In this document: positions 1 to 5,819 of the stretch, piece by piece
Layout of the letters: every line of letters begins with the position of its first letter
Position numbering within the stretch: position 1 is the first letter of the stretch
From: Verrucomicrobiaceae bacterium
GTDB lineage: Bacteria > Verrucomicrobiota > Verrucomicrobiae > Verrucomicrobiales > Akkermansiaceae
Direction of reading: 5' to 3'
NCBI GenBank assembly: GCA_947372405.1
Contig: CANBTO010000227.1
Location: forward strand, 1-7,747
Length of the DNA stretch: 7,747 nucleotides
The notes under the pieces: model-generated
Databases searched by the model: none
What the model was told of the DNA's origin: nothing
The model's input: the letters and a program-made list of their open reading frames with translations, nothing else
Program-made: the position numbers and the translations under genes

Positions 1-5
1 GATGA

Positions 6-338
6 TTATGGGCGGTTGACATCCATAACTTCGCCTTTGCTTTTCCTGTTAGCATGGTCAACCAAACAGCCAATGAAAGATCCGACTGCACAAGATAGAA
101 ACAGAATTCCAGATGCCACTGCAGCTAAACCAATAACCAAAGGATGCGCCGCCTTCGTGAGGCTAGCAGGAACTTGCTCCATTAAGTCTTTAGGGCCGTA
201 CATCAGAGTTAATATACTGCCTAGACACAGAAGCAAGAGGAACGCAGTCACAACTCTCATCATGAGCGGATAACCTGGATAGAGAATGTAAGCCAAGGGA
301 GCGACTGCGAGAGAGATTGCAATTAATAGAATTTGCAT
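6..338 (-). CDS. Small three-helix membrane protein, unknown function
   Basis: I do not recognise a family. The 110-residue product is mostly hydrophobic, with likely membrane segments at about residues 3-18, 23-45 and 61-86. A short polar, proline-containing loop (YGPKDLMEQVPASL) separates the second and third, and the tail is basic (HANRKSKGEV). A role in the cytoplasmic membrane is all that can be inferred. The ATG at 338 is chosen because it starts directly at the first helix. An upstream in-frame ATG at 434 would add a polar 32-residue leader and would place the TTTTGGTGAA repeats inside the gene. Neither start has a clear Shine-Dalgarno. The region is AT-richer than the rest (25 G+C in the 60 bases 181-240), so it may be acquired or fast-evolving. 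It is divergent from the pxp genes. Confidence is moderate, resting on an open frame with a coherent membrane pattern only. Confidence 0.55.
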   Translation of the reverse strand: MQILLIAISLAVAPLAYILYPGYPLMMRVVTAFLLLLCLGSILTLMYGPKDLMEQVPASLTKAAHPLVIGLAAVASGILFLSCAVGSFIGCLVDHANRKSKGEVMDVNRP

Positions 339-345
339 CGTGTTT

Positions 346-399
346 TTTTGGTGAAGCGTGGCAATCGTGAAACTATTGTTTTGGTGAACATGGCACCAA
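346..399 (-). promoter_or_regulatory. Operator-like repeats upstream of the minus-strand gene
   Basis: The 10-mer TTTTGGTGAA occurs exactly at 346-355 and again at 379-388, 33 bases apart (about three helical turns). The second copy is half of an inverted repeat: TTGGTG at 381-386 and CACCAA at 394-399, separated by 7 bases. The group lies 8 to 61 bases upstream of the ATG at 338, where a repressor or activator could act on that gene. The architecture is seen directly; the regulatory role is inferred. No convincing -35/-10 pair was found. Confidence 0.3.
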
Positions 400-621
400 C
401 CCGACCCGGAACTGCGGATTTCCAGAAGGACCATTCATGCGCCAATGATTTATCCGGGGCATGTGGACCAGCCAAGCAGGAAAAGCGGCATGCCCCCCGG
501 AGCCGATGGGACGCGCCGGGGTTTCGGGGATGTCAGAGCTTGCTGAAAAAAGGGGATGCTAGCCAAGTAGAACACGTAGGTTTGGCATGATTTCAATTTG
601 TTATCGGTTGGATTCAGAAGA

Positions 622-680
622 GTCCGCGAAAAGCGGACGGAAGATCGGGAGAAGGGTATTTGGCCGATGGAGGGGCCAAA
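622..680. repeat. Two neighbouring inverted repeats (hairpins)
   Basis: The first has perfect 6-bp arms GTCCGC (622-627) and GCGGAC (633-638) around the loop GAAAA. The second has perfect 7-bp arms TTTGGCC (659-665) and GGCCAAA (674-680) around an 8-base loop. They are 20 bases apart. Neither has a T tract on the strand where a terminator would need it. They could be parts of a structured RNA, a dispersed repeat element or operator sites. Confidence 0.45.
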
Positions 681-687
681 ATGGGGC

Positions 688-750
688 GCTGACGGTGTTT
701 TGTCGGCGGCTGACGGAGTTTCGTCGGTGACGGAAAAAACCCGGTCAGCG
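688..750. repeat. 21-bp direct repeat pair with an inverted third copy
   Basis: Two abutting 21-bp units (688-708 and 709-729) match at 18 of 21 positions. Both begin GCTGACGG and contain a T-rich centre followed by GTCGG. A degenerate inverted copy follows: CGCTGAC at 687-693 pairs with GTCAGCG at 744-750, and the T-rich stretch of the first copy faces an A6 run at 734-739. The arrangement is visible in the sequence; its function is unknown. Confidence 0.5.
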
Positions 751-775
751 TCGTGCCGGACCGGAGGGCGGAATG

Positions 776-791
776 ACGGACTGAAGTCCGT
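776..791. repeat. 16-bp near-palindrome, possible REP-type element
   Basis: Arms ACGGACT (776-782) and AGTCCGT (785-791) are perfect complements around a central GA. The element sits in GC-rich spacer DNA. Short GGACTTCAGTCC-type dyads resemble dispersed intergenic repeats, but whether this is one cannot be decided from a single copy. Confidence 0.4.
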
Positions 792-894
792 GACTACGGT
801 GACAGCCTTGAGCGAGCCGGCGACGATGACGGAGGCATGGCGGGTCATGTTCCACCCTGTAACATCCCGTCGGACTGGCTCATGCCATACTGAA

Positions 895-921
895 GATTCG
901 CCGGATTCGCTGGATTCGCGG
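895..921. repeat. Three tandem copies of a 9-bp unit
   Basis: GATTCGCCG, GATTCGCTG and GATTCGCGG lie directly head to tail. They share seven bases plus the last G, and only the eighth base varies. This is a short direct repeat of the kind made by replication slippage, or a row of binding sites. It lies about 170 bases upstream of the pxp genes. Confidence 0.5.
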
Positions 922-1016
922 TGCCTGACTCTTCAACCGCGATTCCGAGGTTGTTGCGAGAATCCGTCCGGTTTGAAACGCCGCTTATGCCCGGCGAAAA
1001 ATGCTCCGGCGACGGC

Positions 1017-1035
1017 CTGGCGCGAGACTCGCCAG
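1017..1035. repeat. Inverted repeat upstream of pxpB-pxpC
   Basis: Perfect 6-bp arms CTGGCG (1017-1022) and CGCCAG (1030-1035) flank a 7-base spacer. An alternative inner pairing, GCGAG with CTCGC around one A, overlaps it. The dyad ends 52 bases before the pxp start codon and could be an operator or leader hairpin for that operon. No T run follows, so it is not an intrinsic terminator. Confidence 0.35.
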
Positions 1036-1087
1036 CCACATTGAGATCCACCCTTGATGGAAATCCCGATCCTGCCAGAGTAGGCGG

Positions 1088-2698
1088 ATGGGATGGCGGG
1101 CGCTGGGCGATGCGGCATGGCTTTATGAAACCGGCGGGAACGGTGCCGCCGGTTCGTCCGGCCGCGTGCGGGACTTGTTGCGGCGTTTGGAGGCGGCGAT
1201 GATTCCGGAGGTGACGGATTTGGTAGCCTCGTTTGATTCGCTGGCGGTCCATTTTGATCCGGAGGACGGTGATGCCGTGCTTGACTGGCTGACCACCCTG
1301 CCACCGCCGGTGGTGCCCGGCGCGACGGAGGATGAGGGGCAAGTGGTGGAGATTCCGGTGGTTTATGGCGGCGAATACGGACCGGATCTGGAAGCGGTGG
1401 CCGCCGCGCTCGGGCGGAGCGTGGATGAGGTGGTCGGGCTTCACCGGGCTGCGTGCTACACGGTGGCGGCCGTGGGGTTTTCGCCGGGTTTTCCGTATCT
1501 ATCAGGTTTGCCGGAGGAACTGCGGTTGCCGCGCTTGGATTCGCCGCGCAAGGTGGCGGCCGGGTCCGTGGCCATCGCCGGGGATCAGGCGGGCATCTAT
1601 CCGTATGACTCGCCGGGCGGCTGGCATGTGCTGGGGCGCACGCCATTGGCCTTGTTCGATCCCGCCCGCGCGGAACCCGCGCTGCTCCGGCCGGGAGACC
1701 GCGTGCGCTTTGTGCCGGTGGAGCGGCTGGTGCCGCAGGTGGCGGTGCGGGAGCCGGACGCAGCTTTCAACAACAGCGACATCGAAGTGCTGTCGGCGGG
1801 GGCTTTCACCACGGTGCAGGATCCCGGGCGGCCGGGCTATCAGAACATCGGTGTCTCGCCGGGCGGCGCGGTGGATCCGCTGGCGGCACGGGTGGCGAAC
1901 CGCCTGGTGGGAAATCCGGATCACGCGGCGGTGCTGGAGTGCGCGATGCAGGGGCCCTTGCTGCGATTCGCGAAGGACAGCCGCGTGGCCTTCGTCGGCT
2001 GGGCGGACGTGCGATCCGGGATGCCGGTGGCAGTGCGATGCGGCGATGAACTCGACCTGCGATCACGGATGCGGGTGATGCGCGGTTACGTGGCGGTGGC
2101 GGGAGGGATCGACGTGCCGATGGTGCTGGGAAGCCGCGCCACGGACGTGAGGGCCGGTTTCGGCGGCTTGCAGGGACGCGCGTTGAGAAACGGTGATTGG
2201 CTGGCGACGGGGGTTCCGGCGGACGGTCCGAAAGCGGGCGCGTGGCGGGTGGGCTGGCCGTGTGGCGCGGCGGATGGCAGACCCATCGAGCTGAGGTTTC
2301 TGGCAGGCATGCAGGCAAGCTGGTTTTCGGAAAACCTCCGCGAGCGTTTCCGCAACTCGATCTATCAGATCAGCCGGGCGTCGAACCGGACGGGCGCGCG
2401 GCTGGAGGGTCCGCGGCTGGAGTGCGGCGGCACGATGGTTTCCCAGCCAGTAGTGGCGGGCTCGGTGCAGGTGCCACCGGACGGGCGGCCGATCGTGCTG
2501 TTAGCGGAGCGCCAGACGATCGGCGGCTACCCGCAGATCGGGCACGTGATTTCGGCGGACCTGCCGAAGCTGGCACGCGCCTGGCCGGACACGGCGGTGA
2601 GGTTCCGCGAGGTCACGCCGGACGAGGCGCGCGCGGCATGGCGCGATCTCCAGCGCGAACTCGGCTTCTTGCATGCCGGCCTGGATTTCCTACGCTGA
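1088..2698 (+). CDS. pxpB-pxpC: 5-oxoprolinase subunits B and C, natural fusion (KipI-KipA)
   Basis: This is two subunits of the prokaryotic ATP-dependent 5-oxoprolinase in one 536-residue chain, acting with PxpA to open 5-oxoproline to glutamate in the cytoplasm. Residues 1-212 match PxpB/KipI: the LGDAAWLYE start, VVYGGEYGPDL (91-101), GFSPGFPYL (130-138) and LRPGDRVRFVP (200-210). After a linker of roughly 20 residues, residues 232-536 match PxpC/KipA: TTVQDPGR (241-248), YVAVAGGIDVP (334-344), GSVQVPPDG (458-466) and RQTIGGYPQIGHV (475-487). Both halves have the usual subunit length and no break. The ATG at 1088 is the first Met after an in-frame TGA at 1055, and the homology begins there; AGGCGG directly before it is too close to be a normal ribosome site. 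Without a biotin carboxylase or biotinyl domain it is not urea carboxylase, although databases may name it 5-oxoprolinase/urea amidolyase family. Confidence 0.93.
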   Translation: MGWRALGDAAWLYETGGNGAAGSSGRVRDLLRRLEAAMIPEVTDLVASFDSLAVHFDPEDGDAVLDWLTTLPPPVVPGATEDEGQVVEIPVVYGGEYGPDLEAVAAALGRSVDEVVGLHRAACYTVAAVGFSPGFPYLSGLPEELRLPRLDSPRKVAAGSVAIAGDQAGIYPYDSPGGWHVLGRTPLALFDPARAEPALLRPGDRVRFVPVERLVPQVAVREPDAAFNNSDIEVLSAGAFTTVQDPGRPGYQNIGVSPGGAVDPLAARVANRLVGNPDHAAVLECAMQGPLLRFAKDSRVAFVGWADVRSGMPVAVRCGDELDLRSRMRVMRGYVAVAGGIDVPMVLGSRATDVRAGFGGLQGRALRNGDWLATGVPADGPKAGAWRVGWPCGAADGRPIELRFLAGMQASWFSENLRERFRNSIYQISRASNRTGARLEGPRLECGGTMVSQPVVAGSVQVPPDGRPIVLLAERQTIGGYPQIGHVISADLPKLARAWPDTAVRFREVTPDEARAAWRDLQRELGFLHAGLDFLR

Positions 2699-2703
2699 CG
2701 GGC

Positions 2704-3441
2704 ATGCGGACCATCGATCTCAATGCCGACCTCGGAGAAGGCGGCGCGCACGATGCGGCGCTGATCGCGCTGGCCAGCTCCGCGAACATCGCCTGCGGCG
2801 GTCACGCGGGCAACGAGGAGACGATGTGCTCGGCCATCGGGATGGCGCTGGCGGCGGGCGTGGCCATCGGCGCGCATCCGGGATACGAGGATCCGGAACA
2901 TTTCGGCCGGCGGTTTCTCAACCTGCCGCCCGGGGAAGTGCGGGACCTGGTGAGCCGGCAGGTCGAACGACTGGCAGCGCTATCAGAAAGAGCCGGAGTC
3001 GTGCTGCATCATGTGAAACCCCACGGCGCGCTGTATTTGCAGGCGGATCGGGATGCCGCGCTGGCACGGGAGGTGGCGGAGGGGGTGAAGCGCATCGTTC
3101 CTAGCAGGGGGTTTTATGTGCCGCCAGGTGGAAATCTCGAGATGGCGGGAAACGAGGCCGGGCTGGTTGTTAGGGCGGAGGGTTTCGTGGACAGGCGCTA
3201 CGGGCGGGATGGGAAACTGCTCCCGCGGAGTGAAACCGGAGCGGTGATCGAGGACATCGCGATGGCGGCGTCACAGGCGCTGGAGCTTGCCGTGAGGCGG
3301 CGCGTGGAAACCATGGAGGGGGTTTGGTTTCCGCTGCATGCGCAGACATTGTGCGTGCATGGCGACGGGCCGCAGGCGGTGGCCATGATGCGTGAGGTGC
3401 GGCGCGCGCTGGAGGATGCGGGTTTCACCATCCTCGCCTGA
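2704..3441 (+). CDS. pxpA: 5-oxoprolinase subunit A (LamB/YcsF family)
   Basis: PxpA is the third component of the ATP-dependent 5-oxoprolinase and works with the PxpB-PxpC fusion encoded just upstream. The 245-residue product has the normal family length. Family motifs appear in order: DLNADLGEG (5-13), SSANIACGGHAG (25-36), GAHPGYED (56-63), HVKPHGALY (103-111), EGFVDRRY (159-166) and CVHGDG (217-222). The many conserved Asp and His residues fit the metal-dependent, polysaccharide-deacetylase-like fold known for the family. The ATG at 2704 is chosen because DLNADLGEG belongs at the N-terminus; the frame stays open back to 2197 but that part only overlaps pxpB-pxpC. The gap to the upstream stop is 5 nt with no Shine-Dalgarno, which suggests translational coupling. 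There is no sign of truncation or frameshift. Confidence 0.95.
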   Translation: MRTIDLNADLGEGGAHDAALIALASSANIACGGHAGNEETMCSAIGMALAAGVAIGAHPGYEDPEHFGRRFLNLPPGEVRDLVSRQVERLAALSERAGVVLHHVKPHGALYLQADRDAALAREVAEGVKRIVPSRGFYVPPGGNLEMAGNEAGLVVRAEGFVDRRYGRDGKLLPRSETGAVIEDIAMAASQALELAVRRRVETMEGVWFPLHAQTLCVHGDGPQAVAMMREVRRALEDAGFTILA

Positions 3442-3509
3442 GTCCGAATCGGTCCTTTTGCCTTTGCCATATGGCTGGAATGCGCCTACCAAGAGCCCTC
3501 GCAGCCGCC

Positions 3510-4262
3510 ATGAGATTGTTCCGCATCCTCACCTTCAAAGAACTGAAAGGGTATTTCCTCACCCCGTTCGGCTGGGTGGTGCTGGCCTTCGTCACCATCA
3601 TGCAGGGGGTCTCGCTATCGACTGCCATGAAGGGCTTCCGGGACACACCGGTGAAGGACAGCCTGGTTTACGTGACATTCCACACGCCGTTGTTCTGGTT
3701 CTATTTCCTGTTCATCTTCCCGCTGATCACGATGCGGCTGTTCGCTGAGGAGGAACGCTCCGGCACTCTGGAAACCCTGCTCACGGCTCCGGTGCGGACC
3801 TGGCACGTGGTGCTCTCGAAGTATTTCGCGGCAATGTTGTTCTACACCACGTTGTGGATTCCGGCACTGGTGCAGTTCAAGATGTTCGTGTGGGCCACGA
3901 ATCTTCCGCCGGCATGGACTCCCGGCGCGCTGTTAGGAACCTTCGCCATCCTCATGCTGATGGGCTCGGCGTTTACGGCCGTCGGCTGCCTGGCCTCCGC
4001 GCTGACCTCCAGCCAGATCATCGCCGGCATGATTACCATCGGCCTGCTGGTGATCCAGTATTTCCTCGGATTCGTCACCGTGATCTGGGGCGAGTCGTTC
4101 ACCGGCGCGCGGTTTTTCCATTACATTTCCTCGCAGGACCACCTGCATTATTTCGCCAGCGGCCTGCTGGACACGCGGCCTGCGGTTTATTTCCTGAGTG
4201 TGTCCGTCTTCGTCCTGTTCCTGACCTATCAGGTGGTGGACTACCGCCGCTGGAAGAACTGA
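3510..4262 (+). CDS. ABC-2 type permease, GldF-like
   Basis: This is a membrane subunit of an ABC-2 family exporter-like complex in the cytoplasmic membrane; the substrate is unknown. In the 250-residue form I see six likely helices at about 20-38, 60-76, 105-125, 138-166, 169-192 and 224-242. Between helices 2 and 3 lies the hallmark LFAEEERSGTLETLLTAPV (77-95), the loop that links these permeases to their ATPase. ASALTSSQI (162-170) and the KELKGYFLTPFGWVVLA start (10-26) are also typical of GldF/NosY-like permeases. The start at 3510 is chosen because family members begin a few residues before the KEL-F motif; in-frame ATGs at 3471 and 3480 would add 13 or 10 residues. The ATPase gene that normally lies next to such permeases is absent. 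The next gene starts 10 nt downstream, so the two are co-transcribed. Confidence 0.88.
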   Translation: MRLFRILTFKELKGYFLTPFGWVVLAFVTIMQGVSLSTAMKGFRDTPVKDSLVYVTFHTPLFWFYFLFIFPLITMRLFAEEERSGTLETLLTAPVRTWHVVLSKYFAAMLFYTTLWIPALVQFKMFVWATNLPPAWTPGALLGTFAILMLMGSAFTAVGCLASALTSSQIIAGMITIGLLVIQYFLGFVTVIWGESFTGARFFHYISSQDHLHYFASGLLDTRPAVYFLSVSVFVLFLTYQVVDYRRWKN

Positions 4263-4272
4263 GCCACGTCCC

Positions 4273-5814
4273 ATGCCAGATACCCCATCCGTGCCTGCCA
4301 TGAAACCGGCCCGCCCGCTCAACCGCTGGGGCATGGGCACGATCGCCATGCTCCAGACCGGCCTGCTCGCCGTGACCCTGCTCTCGCTGAACTATCTGGC
4401 GGAGAACCATTACCGCCGCATCGACATGAGCCGCAGCGCGGATTACTCGCTGTCCCCGGCCACCAAACATTACCTCAAGGACCTGTCCCTGGGAAACCGC
4501 GGCAAACCCATCAAGTGGATCATGTCCTTTCGCAGGACCTCGCCGTTTTATGAACGCGTCCGCGCGATCGCCGAGGAATACGCACGGCTTTCCCACGACA
4601 AGATCAGCCTTGAAATCGTGGACCCGCTGCGCAGCCCGGACCGCATGCAGGAAGTCTCAGCGGCCTATGGCATCCAGCTCGTGCGGGACCTGATCATCAT
4701 CGACGCGCGTACGGACGAGAGCGCCGTCACCAGTGAAGGTGCGGACAAGACCAAGATTCTCAATCCCCACGTCAAACTGGTCGTCGCCGATGACATGGCG
4801 GTTTACTCGACGGCGGACGGGAAACGCAAGATCACGGGATTCCAGGGCGAGGATGTTCTAACAGCGCGGCTCGTCGAGTCGATCGAAGGCCACCCGAGAA
4901 AGTTGGCCCTGCTCGCGGACAAGTCCCGAGCCGATAGCGATGACGCCACCTCGCCACGCAAGTCCCTTGAGAGCATCCTGCGTTTCCAGAACGTGGAACT
5001 GTCCGACATGCATCTATCAGGCCTGGCCGACATCCCGGACGACACCGCAGGCGTCGTGATCGTCGCGCCCAAATACGACTTCACGGATGAAGAGATCGCC
5101 GTGTTGGAACGCTACTGGAACAAACCGCGCGCCGCCATCCTCGTGCTCATCGATTCCGGAGACGCGCCGCCGAAACTCCGGGCCTTTCTCCGCGGCTACG
5201 GCGTCACTCCGCGCAAGGACCGCGTCATCGCACGCGAGAAGGACAAGCTCGTCACCTCGGCGCGCGGATTCTTCGCCAAGGGCGTCGATTTCATCCGGGA
5301 TCTGGCCGGGCAGAACACCGAATTCGGCGGGGCCAGTTCCTCGCTCGAAGTGCGCGAAGGAGCGGACGAGCTGCTCAACCGCCGGATCTATCCGGTGGGC
5401 CTGATCCAGGTGGCGGACGGTTTCTGGGGTGAGACGAAATTCGGCCAGGGCAACGAGTCGTTCGATGAACGCGAGGACGACAAGCCGCCGTTCCACCTCG
5501 CCGCATGCGTCACCCGTGGAGCGGAATCGGACGACCGCTTCTCCGCAGATTCCTCGCACATGGTCGTCATCTCCAACACCGATTTCCTCGAACCGAAAAA
5601 CCAGAGCGCCGAGAATCTTGATTTCCTGACATCCTCGGTGAACTGGCTCGTCGGCCGCGAAGCCCTCGCCGGCATCGGCCCGCGTTCGCTCGGCACCTAC
5701 AAACTGCCGATCCTCGACGCCCAGGTTTCCTTCATCAACCGCGTGAACCTGTTCTTCCTGCCTGCCGCGCTCATCCTGACAGGCGCCTTTGTCTGGTCGT
5801 CCCGCCGCGTCTGA
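4273..5814 (+). CDS. GldG-like ABC transporter auxiliary protein
   Basis: This 513-residue protein is the usual partner of GldF-like permeases (ABC_transp_aux/GldG family), anchored in the membrane with a large domain outside the cytoplasm. It has a helix at about 23-42, a long soluble region, and a C-terminal helix at about 491-508 followed by a basic SSRRV end. Family-like features in order are YSLSPATKHYLKDLS (58-72), WIMSFRRTSPFYERV (82-96), QGEDVLTARLVESI (191-204) and a Rossmann-like stretch with IPDDTAGVVIVAPKYDFTDEEI (254-275) and AAILVLIDSG (287-296). The Gly-His-Gly-Glu-like signature of many relatives is not visible; that position reads LADKSRADSD (214-223). The start at 4273 leaves a 10-nt gap to the permease; an ATG at 4300 is possible. 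The exact role of GldG-like proteins outside gliding Bacteroidota is unknown, and this annotation says nothing about motility. Confidence 0.85.
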   Translation: MPDTPSVPAMKPARPLNRWGMGTIAMLQTGLLAVTLLSLNYLAENHYRRIDMSRSADYSLSPATKHYLKDLSLGNRGKPIKWIMSFRRTSPFYERVRAIAEEYARLSHDKISLEIVDPLRSPDRMQEVSAAYGIQLVRDLIIIDARTDESAVTSEGADKTKILNPHVKLVVADDMAVYSTADGKRKITGFQGEDVLTARLVESIEGHPRKLALLADKSRADSDDATSPRKSLESILRFQNVELSDMHLSGLADIPDDTAGVVIVAPKYDFTDEEIAVLERYWNKPRAAILVLIDSGDAPPKLRAFLRGYGVTPRKDRVIAREKDKLVTSARGFFAKGVDFIRDLAGQNTEFGGASSSLEVREGADELLNRRIYPVGLIQVADGFWGETKFGQGNESFDEREDDKPPFHLAACVTRGAESDDRFSADSSHMVVISNTDFLEPKNQSAENLDFLTSSVNWLVGREALAGIGPRSLGTYKLPILDAQVSFINRVNLFFLPAALILTGAFVWSSRRV

Positions 5815-5819
5815 CCGCC

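Larger units (their letters stand above)
339..1087. other. Long intergenic region without a supported gene
   Basis: About 750 bases separate the divergent flanking genes. Open frames exist on both strands, but their products are low-complexity (runs of S, T, R and P), begin at arbitrary or TTG codons and contain no domain I recognise. The region instead holds several short dyads (622-638, 659-680, 776-791, 1017-1035), a direct repeat pair (688-729), a cluster of TGACGG words and a 9-bp triplet repeat (895-921). None of the hairpins is followed by a T run, so none is a clear intrinsic terminator. Promoters for both flanking genes should lie here, but I could not place one convincingly. An unannotated structured RNA or dispersed repeat element is possible. 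Confidence 0.6.

Noticed and set aside
583..600. Possible sigma-54 promoter (TGGCAT and following bases)
   Set aside because: The -12 element lacks TTGC at the required spacing.
622..680. Intrinsic terminator
   Set aside because: Hairpins are present, but no T run follows on either strand.
450..848. 132-codon open frame on the minus strand in the spacer
   Set aside because: The product is low-complexity (SA, TP, PS runs) with no membrane or domain pattern, and it spans the hairpins and TGACGG repeats. It is better explained as open by chance in GC-rich DNA.
974..1003. Possible sigma-70 promoter for pxp (TTGAAA then GAAAAA at 17 bp)
   Set aside because: The -10 hexamer is too far from TATAAT to support a call.
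598..1044. 148-codon plus-strand open frame from a TTG
   Set aside because: It has a weak start and a composition dominated by repeats (DGVLSAADGVSSVTEKT) that come from the DNA repeat at 688-729. No recognisable fold or family.
933..1646. Proline/arginine-rich minus-strand frame overlapping the pxp start
   Set aside because: This is the antisense shadow of pxpB. The Pro/Arg/Ala bias is typical of the reverse strand of GC-rich coding DNA.
2197..2703. Long N-terminal extension of pxpA
   Set aside because: The extension lies wholly inside pxpB-pxpC in another frame, while PxpA homology starts at the ATG at 2704.
3466..3475. 10-bp palindrome GCCATATGGC before the permease
   Set aside because: A single short palindrome without repeats or flanking duplications. 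It could be an operator, but nothing else supports that.
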